A program made the position numbers and the translations under genes. 64,000 nt of DNA. Origin: Fimbriimonadaceae bacterium (GTDB lineage Bacteria > Armatimonadota > Fimbriimonadia > Fimbriimonadales > Fimbriimonadaceae). The notes below the pieces were generated by a model. That model was not told where the DNA came from. It did no database searches and worked only from the letters and a program-made list of their open reading frames with translations. Numbering within the stretch: position 1 is the first letter of the stretch; every line of letters begins with the position of its first letter. Below are positions 23,475 through 31,413 of the stretch, piece after piece. The stretch lies in assembly GCA_019638675.1 (NCBI GenBank), contig JAHBTE010000001.1:528605-592604 (forward strand), read 5' to 3'.

Positions 23475-25190
23475 TTAAGCTTTGTAGGCATCTGGGGGCA
23501 TCAAAGGATGATCGAGCCTCGCCCAATAATGCGTTTCTAAATCTGGGAAGCAGGCATCCTTTTCCTGACATTCCTGCAGAAAATCTTTTTCTTCGCTATT
23601 CAACGTACCACCATTGGCCGTTCGTTCCGCCATGTCGGCGAGTCGGTTAAATCGGTCGATATGATCCTGGAATCGGGCTTCGGCATAGTCACGCGCCGCC
23701 CACGTTGAAATCAAAAATTGCCAATCACTGGCTTCAGCAAGTAATAGTTCCCGAGCTGCTTGGACACTGATTTCATAAGCAATTCCATCCCGAATCGTTG
23801 AAGCGAGAACTCGCATCTTTTTTTGGCACGGATAAAGTTTTTCCCAAGTCCATGCGTTGTCTTCATTGATCCAAACCGAGTGATAGCCGCCTTCGCCCCA
23901 ACTTCCTTCGGGGAGGTGGATCAAGTGGCGAGCCGGATCTTGGTCAATTACATCACCACCGCTACACATCGCAATGTTGCCGTCCTGGTGCATGCGAACA
24001 CCGACCTCATATAAAAACTCTGGCCCTTCCCACCACCAGTGACCGAAAAGCTCCGTGTCGTACATTGCAACAAGTGTGCCTTCACGGTTGTGCTCGCCTT
24101 TGTATTGGGCAAGAACACCTTTCACGATCTCCACAAAGTCAGCGGCATGTACGCCGGTGAGTTCGTGAGCTTGCCAAGGGTCGTAGGGTTGCTTGGCTCC
24201 TAAATCAGCTTTATCTGGGCTGATTCGCCAATATCGATGTCGTCCCGGATACTGCTGTTTGTGGAATTCCAAATACCACTCGCTACCCGGATATCCGACT
24301 TCACCGCTCCACACTTTAACTGTGCTTTGCGGATCGCGAGCGAAAATCGTTACGCCTTCCGGAATCAGGTAATGCTCGTATTCACTGCGTTCTTCCGCGG
24401 GAGGAGTGAATAGCTTTTTGCTTCGGGCGAACATCTCCGCAAGCTGAGGGAATTTCTGCCAATAAGTTCCGAGCGGTTCACCACCGCGAATCATGTGACT
24501 ATCAACAAAAAAGTATTCAAGGTTGTTTTCTTGCAAGAACTGTTCAACGCCTTTGCGTTCCCAAATACTTTCATCGGATCCCGCCGGAGCTTTCCATCCA
24601 TATCCTGGACGGTACGCACACTCGGGAAGCCAAATTCCCCGAGGCTGAAATCCAAATCGCTTTTTGTGAGTGTCGACGGCAATCTTCACCTGAGCCTGGA
24701 TGGACTCATCCGTCCCCGTCAAAGGAAAATATCCGTGGGTTGCGCCGCAAGTAATGAGTTCAATGCATCCATCTTCGTGCAAGCTTTTGAATGCGCCAGT
24801 GATGGACCGTCCCCATTGATGGCGGAACTGCACTAATCCTTTTTTGAATAGGCGTTGCCACATCGCAGCGAGACCAGTCATCCAAAGTTCGCCGCTACCG
24901 GAAAACATTTTTGCGTCTTCTTCGGCGTATCGGATTTTTTCTTCGCAATACTCTTCAAACCCAGCTTTGAACGCAGGGTCGTCGAGTTGCTCCGCGAGGA
25001 TCGGCGTGATGTTTACCGTCCAGCGAGGTTTGATGCCTTGCTGGCGAAGGCGTTCGAGTGCATCCAGTAGCGGCAAATAACACTCAATCGCGCTTTCAAA
25101 AATCCAATCGGTTCCGTGCGGCGACTTGCCGTGGCTCAACACATACGGCATGTGTGAGTGCAAAACCAACATGAATCGCCCAATCGCCAC
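23475..25190 (-). CDS. GH57 1,4-alpha-glucan branching enzyme
   Basis: A 571-aa glycoside hydrolase family 57 protein. The five family motifs are present: H-S-H-M-P-Y near the N terminus, the G-A-T-H-G-Y stretch, W-L-P-E-C-A-Y (nucleophile Glu190), Y-D-T-E-L-F-G-H-W-W-W-E-G (acid/base Asp378), and an E-D-N-A-W-T-W-type C-terminal segment typical of the branching-enzyme subgroup (DUF1957 region). It would introduce alpha-1,6 branches into glycogen. It begins with GTG; TAAACT ends 6 nt upstream. No other glycogen genes are in the window; the downstream lipoprotein and WD40 genes are not obviously related. Confidence 0.88.
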   Translation of the reverse strand: MAIGRFMLVLHSHMPYVLSHGKSPHGTDWIFESAIECYLPLLDALERLRQQGIKPRWTVNITPILAEQLDDPAFKAGFEEYCEEKIRYAEEDAKMFSGSGELWMTGLAAMWQRLFKKGLVQFRHQWGRSITGAFKSLHEDGCIELITCGATHGYFPLTGTDESIQAQVKIAVDTHKKRFGFQPRGIWLPECAYRPGYGWKAPAGSDESIWERKGVEQFLQENNLEYFFVDSHMIRGGEPLGTYWQKFPQLAEMFARSKKLFTPPAEERSEYEHYLIPEGVTIFARDPQSTVKVWSGEVGYPGSEWYLEFHKQQYPGRHRYWRISPDKADLGAKQPYDPWQAHELTGVHAADFVEIVKGVLAQYKGEHNREGTLVAMYDTELFGHWWWEGPEFLYEVGVRMHQDGNIAMCSGGDVIDQDPARHLIHLPEGSWGEGGYHSVWINEDNAWTWEKLYPCQKKMRVLASTIRDGIAYEISVQAARELLLAEASDWQFLISTWAARDYAEARFQDHIDRFNRLADMAERTANGGTLNSEEKDFLQECQEKDACFPDLETHYWARLDHPLMPPDAYKA

Positions 25191-25196
25191 AGGTTC

Positions 25197-25202
25197 AGTT
25201 TA
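25197..25202 (-). promoter_or_regulatory. -10 element (TAAACT), leaderless GTG start of the GH57 gene
   Basis: TAAACT on the minus strand ends 6 nt before the GTG at 25190. The divergent permease has TAAAAT at 25269-25274, so both promoters share the 90-bp gap. Confidence 0.5.
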
Positions 25203-25268
25203 GCTTGTTCCTCTGTATTAACCCAGAACCATTGCAATTCAAGAAAATAGATGCCCCTCCAATGCGTC

Positions 25269-25274
25269 TAAAAT
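25269..25274 (+). promoter_or_regulatory. -10 element (TAAAAT), leaderless start of the permease
   Basis: TAAAAT ends 6 nt before the ATG at 25281; no ribosome-binding site. Confidence 0.6.
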
Positions 25275-25280
25275 AAACCT

Positions 25281-26873
25281 ATGCCCCTCGTCGGAAAGGT
25301 TGGACGCAAACGCCCACGCGCTCGAATAGCGATGGCGTTCGTCTACTTTGCCCTAACACTCGGCGCAATAACCACGATTTACCCTTTCCTCACTATGGTC
25401 ACCACTGGGTTCAAATCGAACACAGACCAGAATGACAACAAACTCATTCCGGTTTATTGGAGCAACGACGAGGAACTACTCACCAAATATCTAGATGACA
25501 AATACAGCGGCAACGCCAGCCTGATCAGTTCGATTCAGAACACTGCCTCCACTTCAACAGATCTCGAAGCCTACGAAGATTTTCTTAACCAACTCCCGCC
25601 CGATCAATGGATCGCCGGATTCAAAACTCCCAGCAATAACGTCACCAGCCGGATGAACGTAGCGTGGCAAGCCTTTCTTAAAACCAAATACAAAACCGTT
25701 GAGGATGTGAACGAAGCCTACAACGAAATTAATGGTGCGTTCCAGCAAGTCACACCTCCACCCGAACGGCTCGAAGACCCTGCCTGGAATCCAAAAGACG
25801 ATCAAAAATGGGCGGATTGGATCGCATTCAAAAAGACGCTTCCGGCGGATTTTCGCATCCCGATCACTGCCAACCGGCTGTATCAAGAGTTTGTTAAGTC
25901 CAAGTACAAAAATCAGTTCGGAGATGTGCCAGCAGACGTTATTGCAACAAATACTATTCTGTTGCCGACCGAATTTGAGCAACTCACTCTTAGCCGGTCA
26001 GGCAAACAATCAGCTGACGAAAAGGCGTTTTTCGCAACTGGGCTACCGAAGACTTTTTTAACCTCCGGCACTATAGAAGCCCAGTGGAGCAATTACCTTG
26101 CCGCATTCGTTGGATCGTCGGCTCAATCCGGCCCGGTAGTTGAACCACCTATCGCAGCTTACGAAAAGCATTTTGTCAACGAGCATAAAAAGGAAATTCG
26201 CGACGAATTTACTTGGCGGAATTACCTTTATGTTTTGGATTACATCCTGCTTAATGGGAGAGCCGTAACAAACACAGTTATTTTTTGCCTTCTCACCATT
26301 CTCATTCAACTGACGGTGAACCCAATGGCGGCATACGCTCTCAGCCGATTCCCCATGAAGACCACCGGGCGGATTCTGCTATTCCTTTTAGCGACCATGG
26401 CATTCCCCGCCGAGGTCGCGATGATTCCATCGTTCTTACTTCTCAAGGATCTTCATTTACTCAATACTTTTGCCGCACTTGTTCTGCCCGCCGCAGCCAG
26501 TGGATATATGATCTTTCTGCTTAAGGGGTTCTTTGATTCTCTCCCGCAAGAAGTATTCGAATCTGGCCAGATCGACGGGGCACCCGAGTGGAAAATGATG
26601 CTGAAAATCGCGTTTCCTCTGAGTAAACCGGTGTTCGGTTATATGGCGTTGCTGGCGTTTATGGGTGCTTATGGAGCATTCATCTACGCGTTCTTGGTCG
26701 CCCAAAGCCGCGAAATGTGGACTCTCATGGTGTTCATCTACCAGCTTCAGTTGACGGCGCCAAAATCGGTGACCATGGCGGCGGTAACACTTGCGGCGAT
26801 CCCAACCCTGTTCGTGTTCTTGGCGGCGCAAAACGTCATCATGCGAGGAATCGTCCTTCCTGGCGAGCGGTAA
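25281..26873 (+). CDS. Carbohydrate ABC transporter permease (MalG-like) with large extracytoplasmic insertion
   Basis: A 530-aa permease. TM1 (about 18-40, ending TIYPFLTMVTTGFKS) and the domain from about residue 325 (N-T-V-I-F-C...A-Y-A-L-S-R-F; the E-S-G-Q-I-D-G-A EAA loop that contacts the ATPase) are MalG type. Between them is an insertion of about 275 residues where MalG has a short loop. Its A-W-Q-A-F-L-K-T-K-Y-K-T-V-E-D-V-N-E-A-Y resembles segments found in GH42-type glycosidases and appears again more weakly (L-Y-Q-E-F-V-K-S-K-Y). The insertion faces the periplasm by topology. No substrate-binding protein, second permease or ATPase is adjacent. It could be a sensor or built-in ligand domain. 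Confidence 0.8.
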   Translation: MPLVGKVGRKRPRARIAMAFVYFALTLGAITTIYPFLTMVTTGFKSNTDQNDNKLIPVYWSNDEELLTKYLDDKYSGNASLISSIQNTASTSTDLEAYEDFLNQLPPDQWIAGFKTPSNNVTSRMNVAWQAFLKTKYKTVEDVNEAYNEINGAFQQVTPPPERLEDPAWNPKDDQKWADWIAFKKTLPADFRIPITANRLYQEFVKSKYKNQFGDVPADVIATNTILLPTEFEQLTLSRSGKQSADEKAFFATGLPKTFLTSGTIEAQWSNYLAAFVGSSAQSGPVVEPPIAAYEKHFVNEHKKEIRDEFTWRNYLYVLDYILLNGRAVTNTVIFCLLTILIQLTVNPMAAYALSRFPMKTTGRILLFLLATMAFPAEVAMIPSFLLLKDLHLLNTFAALVLPAAASGYMIFLLKGFFDSLPQEVFESGQIDGAPEWKMMLKIAFPLSKPVFGYMALLAFMGAYGAFIYAFLVAQSREMWTLMVFIYQLQLTAPKSVTMAAVTLAAIPTLFVFLAAQNVIMRGIVLPGER

Positions 26874-27983
26874 TCAGGGCTGATCAGCACGCTTCATGAC
26901 CCACTTGTAAACGGGCTTTTCCACCCAAAAGTGCGCCAAATAGCCAACTAATATCACGGCTCCGAAAACGATCAACCCCATCAAAACCGGGCGGTTGGCA
27001 AAACCCAGAGATTCCAAAAACGGTTGTGCGATCTCCTTAGTCGGCCAGTGAGTAATGTAAATCGCATAGCTCGCCGCCCCGAGTGATTGGAGAACCGGGC
27101 TTGCTAACCAGTTGTTCAACACCCCACGCGCACCAGCGGCGGTGAGGATCGCCACGCAGTACACAGGAGCCAACAGACCGGAAACAAGCGACGGTGGTAA
27201 GTGAGGCCAACGATACAAGGTCAATGCCAGGGTCAGCGCCAGCGCTGTGCCGTAAATTGCTTCCGGTCGCTTGAAAACCCAGTCTGGAACCCAACCCCGG
27301 TAATACGCCAGCCCGATGAGAGAGCCAGCGATGAACACGGGAATAAAAATCGGCGATCCGAAGTGTGCGAGGCCGTATCCGACCTTAGCAATCACGCCCG
27401 TTCCGAATATCTGCATCAAGCCAAACAAGAGTTGAATTGCAAAGTAACCGATCGAATACCAAGCAAGGCGATGAACCAGCTTGGACTTATCAAACTGCAT
27501 GATCCGGCCTAACACCCAAGGAAACATCAGATAAAACACAAGCTCCGCCGTCAGAGTCCAGGCCGGCACATTACTCCGCCAGAGAGAATTAAATAAGAAC
27601 CCGTCGCGGGCAAATCCCCAAGAACCCACGGAAGTCTCATTTACAAATGGCATCTGAGAATTCCCATTACCGAGCCAAATCAAGTGCATCAGCACGCCCG
27701 GAATGATTGAAAACAGATACAAAGGAACAATTCGCGCTACCCGCGACCAACCGTAATGTTTGATCCGCGATTTCGTAAACCCGCCATCGGTTACGCGGGG
27801 CAGATAAACGACGGTGAGAATAAATCCTGACAAGGCAAAAAAGAAAACGACCGGCAAAATGCCGTAGCCTCTCAAAAACTCTCGAGCAGATTCAGGAAGA
27901 TCGCGCGAATGGAGAGCCTCAATATGAACCAGAACGACCCAAAGTGCCGCAAGAGCACGAAAGCCGTTTAAAGGCTTGATGAT
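26874..27983 (-). CDS. Acyltransferase family 3 membrane protein with no canonical start codon
   Basis: An integral membrane O-acyltransferase (about 370 aa, about ten TM helices), which modifies surface glycans or lipids. The first TTG in frame is at 27875, but coding clearly continues upstream: L-N-G-F-R-A-L-A-A-L-W-V-V-L-V-H is the standard first helix with its conserved Arg and His. Upstream of it no ATG, GTG or TTG is in frame before the gene runs into serC; the nearest candidates are ATC codons at 27978-27983. This is exactly at a perfect 28-bp palindrome (27976-28003). An ATG at 28000 is in another frame and would need a 1-nt insertion or 2-nt deletion. It may be a recent frameshift, a rare start codon or a sequence error. 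Coordinates use the ATC at 27983. Confidence 0.65.
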   Translation of the reverse strand: MIKPLNGFRALAALWVVLVHIEALHSRDLPESAREFLRGYGILPVVFFFALSGFILTVVYLPRVTDGGFTKSRIKHYGWSRVARIVPLYLFSIIPGVLMHLIWLGNGNSQMPFVNETSVGSWGFARDGFLFNSLWRSNVPAWTLTAELVFYLMFPWVLGRIMQFDKSKLVHRLAWYSIGYFAIQLLFGLMQIFGTGVIAKVGYGLAHFGSPIFIPVFIAGSLIGLAYYRGWVPDWVFKRPEAIYGTALALTLALTLYRWPHLPPSLVSGLLAPVYCVAILTAAGARGVLNNWLASPVLQSLGAASYAIYITHWPTKEIAQPFLESLGFANRPVLMGLIVFGAVILVGYLAHFWVEKPVYKWVMKRADQP

Positions 27984-28003
27984 CGCTCGCGAGCGATCAT
28001 CAA
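27976..28003. repeat. Perfect 28-bp palindrome at the acyltransferase 5' end
   Basis: Two 14-bp arms with no spacer (left arm TTGATGATCGCTCG). It lies between the serC stop and the acyltransferase coding region. The chance of a given 28-bp window being a perfect palindrome is about 4 to the power of -14, so it is unlikely to be random in 64 kb. Confidence 0.85.
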
Positions 28004-28042
28004 CAACTGCTACTGATGGAGCCGCTACCTGCGCGGTGGCGA

Positions 28043-29137
28043 TTAGCCGTTCGCCTTGGCAAATTCGCCCATGAATTTGGCAAGTTCAACACAACCTTCT
28101 GCAGGAAAGGCGTTGTAAATGCTAGCCCGGCATCCACCGACGCTTCGGTGGCCCTTGAGTTCATGGAATCCTGCCGCTTTTGATTCGCTGAGGAATTTTT
28201 GCGTCAGGTCTTCATCAGGCAAAGTAAACGAGATGTTCATCAGCGAACGATTATTAAACTGAGCATGACCTTTGAAGAATCCTGCCGATCCATCAATTGC
28301 CTTATAGATGTGGGCGGCTTTGTCTTCGTTGTATTTTTGGACGGCGCTCAAACCACCGAAATCAATCCAGTGCTTGAACACTAATGAGCAAACGTAAACG
28401 CTCCAAGTAGATGGCGTGTTGTACATCCAGTCATTTTCGACTGCTACCTTGTAATCAAGCATCGGCGGCAAACCGCTCGGAACCCGATCCAACATATCTT
28501 CGCGGAGAATCACCAAGCAAGTCCCGGCTGGGCCGAGATTTTTTTGCGCACCTGCGTAAATCATCGCGTAACGACTGACATCAAATTCGCGGCTGGCAAT
28601 ACAACTGCTCATGTCGCAAATCCAATCGGTTCCATCTGCAGGTGGGTCGCCCAAGAAGTCCACACCTTGAATGGTCTCGTTCATCGTGAAATGGCAGTAC
28701 TTGGCCCCGGGTGTGTGGTTCAGATCACCAAAAGCAGGAGCATGGTCGTACCCTGTGGCCTTTGCGTCGAAAATAGCGGTGGCTGTGCCGTGCAAACCGC
28801 CTGCTTCAATCGCTTTCTTGCCCCATGTTCCGGTTGTCACGTAGTCGGCTTGCCCGCCGTTCATGAAGTTCATTGCCAGCATCGTGAATTGCAAACTCGC
28901 TCCACCATGCAAGAACAAAACCTTATAGTTATCCGGGATTCCCATCAATTCGCGAACATATTTGTCAGCATTCGCCGCGATTTCGGTGTAAACCTTGCCC
29001 CGGTGGCTCATTTCCATAACGCCGACCCCACAGCCCTGATAATTCATCATGTTGTCTCGGGCTTCCTCGAGAACCGGAACCGGAATAGCTCCCGGGCCAG
29101 CAGAAAAATTGTAAACGCGACCGTATGGCAGGCTCAT
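28043..29137 (-). CDS. serC: Phosphoserine aminotransferase
   Basis: A 364-aa fold-type I PLP aminotransferase. The N-terminal N-F-S-A-G-P-G-A-I-P, H-R-G-K, L-H-G-G-A-S-L-Q-F, and the PLP lysine in A-G-A-Q-K-N-L-G-P-A-G match SerC closely, as does the C-terminal H-R-S-V-G-G-C-R-A-S-I-Y-N-A. It converts 3-phosphohydroxypyruvate and glutamate to phosphoserine in serine synthesis (and often acts in PLP synthesis). TAAAAT ends 6 nt before the ATG. The acyltransferase gene follows closely on the same strand. Confidence 0.95.
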   Translation of the reverse strand: MSLPYGRVYNFSAGPGAIPVPVLEEARDNMMNYQGCGVGVMEMSHRGKVYTEIAANADKYVRELMGIPDNYKVLFLHGGASLQFTMLAMNFMNGGQADYVTTGTWGKKAIEAGGLHGTATAIFDAKATGYDHAPAFGDLNHTPGAKYCHFTMNETIQGVDFLGDPPADGTDWICDMSSCIASREFDVSRYAMIYAGAQKNLGPAGTCLVILREDMLDRVPSGLPPMLDYKVAVENDWMYNTPSTWSVYVCSLVFKHWIDFGGLSAVQKYNEDKAAHIYKAIDGSAGFFKGHAQFNNRSLMNISFTLPDEDLTQKFLSESKAAGFHELKGHRSVGGCRASIYNAFPAEGCVELAKFMGEFAKANG

Positions 29138-29143
29138 GTTGCC

Positions 29144-29149
29144 ATTTTA
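29144..29149 (-). promoter_or_regulatory. -10 element (TAAAAT), leaderless start of serC
   Basis: TAAAAT on the minus strand, ending 6 nt before the ATG at 29137. Confidence 0.6.
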
Positions 29150-29234
29150 ACCGCCCGATTTCCTTAAACTAAAATCCCTAGACCAAAAAACTGGAATCTT
29201 ATTACAACCAGGTACCTTAACAACCCGCGCACCC

Positions 29235-29903
29235 ATGTCTAAAAATGCCGTCATCCTCCTGAGCGGAGGCCTTGATTCTGCCACTTGCCTTGCTATTGCC
29301 AAGTCACGCGGGTTCATATTGCACTGCCTCACAATCCAGTACGGTCAACGGCACGATATTGAATTAGAGTCAGCCAGGCTAATCGCAGATTCAATGGGCG
29401 CAAAAGAACACAAGATTATTGAGGTTGATCTCTCAGCGTTTGGAGGCAGTGCGCTTACTGATGATATTCCTGTGCCGAAAGATGCTCTGAGCGAAGAGAT
29501 TCCGGTTACTTATGTTCCAGCGAGGAACACGGTGATGCTCTCGCTTGCCCTTGCTTACGCAGAAACCCGCCAAGCAAACGATATTTACGTCGGTGTGAAT
29601 GCAGTGGATTACAGCGGCTACCCAGACTGCCGCCCCGAATTCATCAACGCATTCCAAAATCTCGCCCGTTTAGCCACGAAATCTGGGGTGAACGGAGAAG
29701 AAATCGTGATTCACGCCCCGCTCATTCAAATGACAAAGCCGGAAATCATCCGCACTGGTTTGCAGTTAGGAGTTGATTACGGCATCACTCATTCTTGTTA
29801 CGACCCAGTTGACGGTCGCCCTTGCGAGCATTGCGATTCATGCCTGATCCGCATGAAAGCCTTCGCCGAGATTGGCATGGTTGACCCGGCATTGCAGCGA
29901 TGA
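29235..29903 (+). CDS. queC: 7-cyano-7-deazaguanine synthase
   Basis: A 222-aa PP-loop ATPase (S-G-G-L-D-S at 10-15) that converts 7-carboxy-7-deazaguanine to preQ0 in queuosine synthesis. The C-terminal Cys cluster (C-Y-D-P...C-E-H-C-D-S-C) binds zinc, as in QueC. No preQ1 riboswitch could be recognised in the 97 bp upstream. It overlaps queE by 4 bp (ATGA), so the pair forms one unit. Confidence 0.95.
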   Translation: MSKNAVILLSGGLDSATCLAIAKSRGFILHCLTIQYGQRHDIELESARLIADSMGAKEHKIIEVDLSAFGGSALTDDIPVPKDALSEEIPVTYVPARNTVMLSLALAYAETRQANDIYVGVNAVDYSGYPDCRPEFINAFQNLARLATKSGVNGEEIVIHAPLIQMTKPEIIRTGLQLGVDYGITHSCYDPVDGRPCEHCDSCLIRMKAFAEIGMVDPALQR

Positions 29904-30616
29904 AAACCTTGCGCATCAGTGAAACTTTTACTTCGATTCAAGGCGAAGGCAAGTTCATTGGTGTGCCAAGCGTATTCATCCGCACGAGTGGGTGCAATCT
30001 CCGGTGCGTGTGGTGCGACACCCCTTACGCGAGTTGGAATCCTGAGGGCGACCATCTATCGTTGGAGGAGTTGCATCAAATCGTTCGGGATTCAGGAGTT
30101 AATCATGTCGTCCTGACTGGCGGGGAACCAATGCTGTTCGATCTTCTTGCCGATTTCGCAAATGAATTGATTGCATTGGGGCATCACGTTACTATCGAAA
30201 CTGCCGGGACAATCTATCGCCCCATTCCGGGAGCCTTTTTTTCGATCAGTCCAAAACTCGCGAATTCAGCCCCGCCAATTGAAACTCCGAACGAGTGGCA
30301 TGAGCGCCACGAATCTACTCGCCTCAAGCCGGATGTTATCGCTCAACTGATTGCAAACCACGATTTTCAATTCAAATTTGTTGTCTGCCCAGAAAACGAG
30401 CAAGAAATCGCAGAGATTCAGTCTGTCTTGCGTGAAGTGGAAGCAATCGCAGGGAAGCAAATCCCAGCAGAAAACATCTATTTGATGCCTGAGGGGCGCG
30501 ATGGAAAAATTCTTGCAATGCGGATGAAAGCACTCGTGCCGCTCTGTCTGAAAACGGGCTATCGCATGGCTCCCCGGCTACAAATCGACCTATTTGGCGA
30601 CACAAAAGGAACTTGA
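29900..30616 (+). CDS. queE: 7-carboxy-7-deazaguanine synthase (radical SAM)
   Basis: A 238-aa radical SAM enzyme making 7-carboxy-7-deazaguanine, the step before QueC. The cluster motif C-x3-C-x2-C is at Cys32, 36 and 39 (S-G-C-N-L-R-C-V-W-C-D-T), preceded by the Q-G-E-G substrate loop and followed by L-T-G-G-E-P. The start overlaps the queC stop by 4 bp. queD and queF are not in the window. Confidence 0.95.
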   Translation: MKTLRISETFTSIQGEGKFIGVPSVFIRTSGCNLRCVWCDTPYASWNPEGDHLSLEELHQIVRDSGVNHVVLTGGEPMLFDLLADFANELIALGHHVTIETAGTIYRPIPGAFFSISPKLANSAPPIETPNEWHERHESTRLKPDVIAQLIANHDFQFKFVVCPENEQEIAEIQSVLREVEAIAGKQIPAENIYLMPEGRDGKILAMRMKALVPLCLKTGYRMAPRLQIDLFGDTKGT

Positions 30617-30676
30617 ACCCGACAAATTTACGGTTTATCCTTTACACTGCTTTTAGGTGACCGCCTGAGCAAAGTT

Positions 30677-31369
30677 ATGTCCTACGGAATTGTGACCCTG
30701 GCCTACGACGGCACCCAACTCTGCCACTTGGAAACGGCAATCCCCCAACTTGACCTTTATGGGTTCAAAGGGACATTCTTCGCCGAACCAAGCAACCTAC
30801 TCGATGCTTACCCTGGTTGGCGAACCGCTCAATCGCGAGGGCACGAGCTCGGAAACGGCTCTTTGCTCGCCGCCGCGTTGCCCGATGGCTCTCTTCCCGC
30901 CTGGACAAGCGAAATGATCCTCGACGATCTTGCCGAAGCGCAAGAACTTCTCGCCGAGCTTTTTCCAAGTCAGCCAAGTTTTCCGGTCGGACTGCCATTA
31001 GGCAAAGCTACGTGCGCGGATTCTTCAAACTATCAAAACCTGCTCAAAGCAACCTATCCGCTGGTTAGAAGCGGCAAAACCGGGGTTAATCCAAACGGCA
31101 AAACAGACCTTTCCAACCTGGTCACGGTTGATCCCAGTGACTTAGATGGCCCAGAACTCTGCCAGATCGCTCGGCAAGCGGTTCAATCCACCGGATGGTT
31201 GATATTTACATTCGATGGGATCGGGAGCGGCAAGCGGTCAATTGATGCAGAAGCTCATAAACAGTTGGTGGAATACCTTTCCCAAAATAACGACTTGATC
31301 GAAATTCTTCCGCTTTCCCAAGCCGCCGCCCGCATCAACAGTCAAAGCCACGCGCCAAATTTGATCTGA
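30677..31369 (+). CDS. Polysaccharide deacetylase-like (NodB-fold) protein, probably degenerate
   Basis: A 230-aa protein whose start (I-V-T-L-A-Y-D-G-T) and G-F-K-G-T-F-F-A-E strand match the NodB homology fold of carbohydrate esterase 4. In true deacetylases the first motif is T-F-D-D with two Asp; here only one Asp remains, and the second motif's H-x3-H is replaced by R-G-H-E-L-G-N-G, with one His. Metal binding and catalysis are therefore doubtful. No signal peptide, so cytoplasmic. It lies between queE and the FadF-like gene with its own possible -10 (TACACT, 30643-30648). Confidence 0.6.
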   Translation: MSYGIVTLAYDGTQLCHLETAIPQLDLYGFKGTFFAEPSNLLDAYPGWRTAQSRGHELGNGSLLAAALPDGSLPAWTSEMILDDLAEAQELLAELFPSQPSFPVGLPLGKATCADSSNYQNLLKATYPLVRSGKTGVNPNGKTDLSNLVTVDPSDLDGPELCQIARQAVQSTGWLIFTFDGIGSGKRSIDAEAHKQLVEYLSQNNDLIEILPLSQAAARINSQSHAPNLI

Positions 31370-31413
31370 ATCGCACGGCATTCTATCGGTCAAATCCGGC
31401 AAAATGAACGACG

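Noticed and set aside
29161-29234. preQ1 riboswitch before queC
   Set aside because: An A-rich CCAAAAAACTGG stretch is present, but the GAGGTT...CCCTC P1 stem-loop of preQ1 class I is missing.
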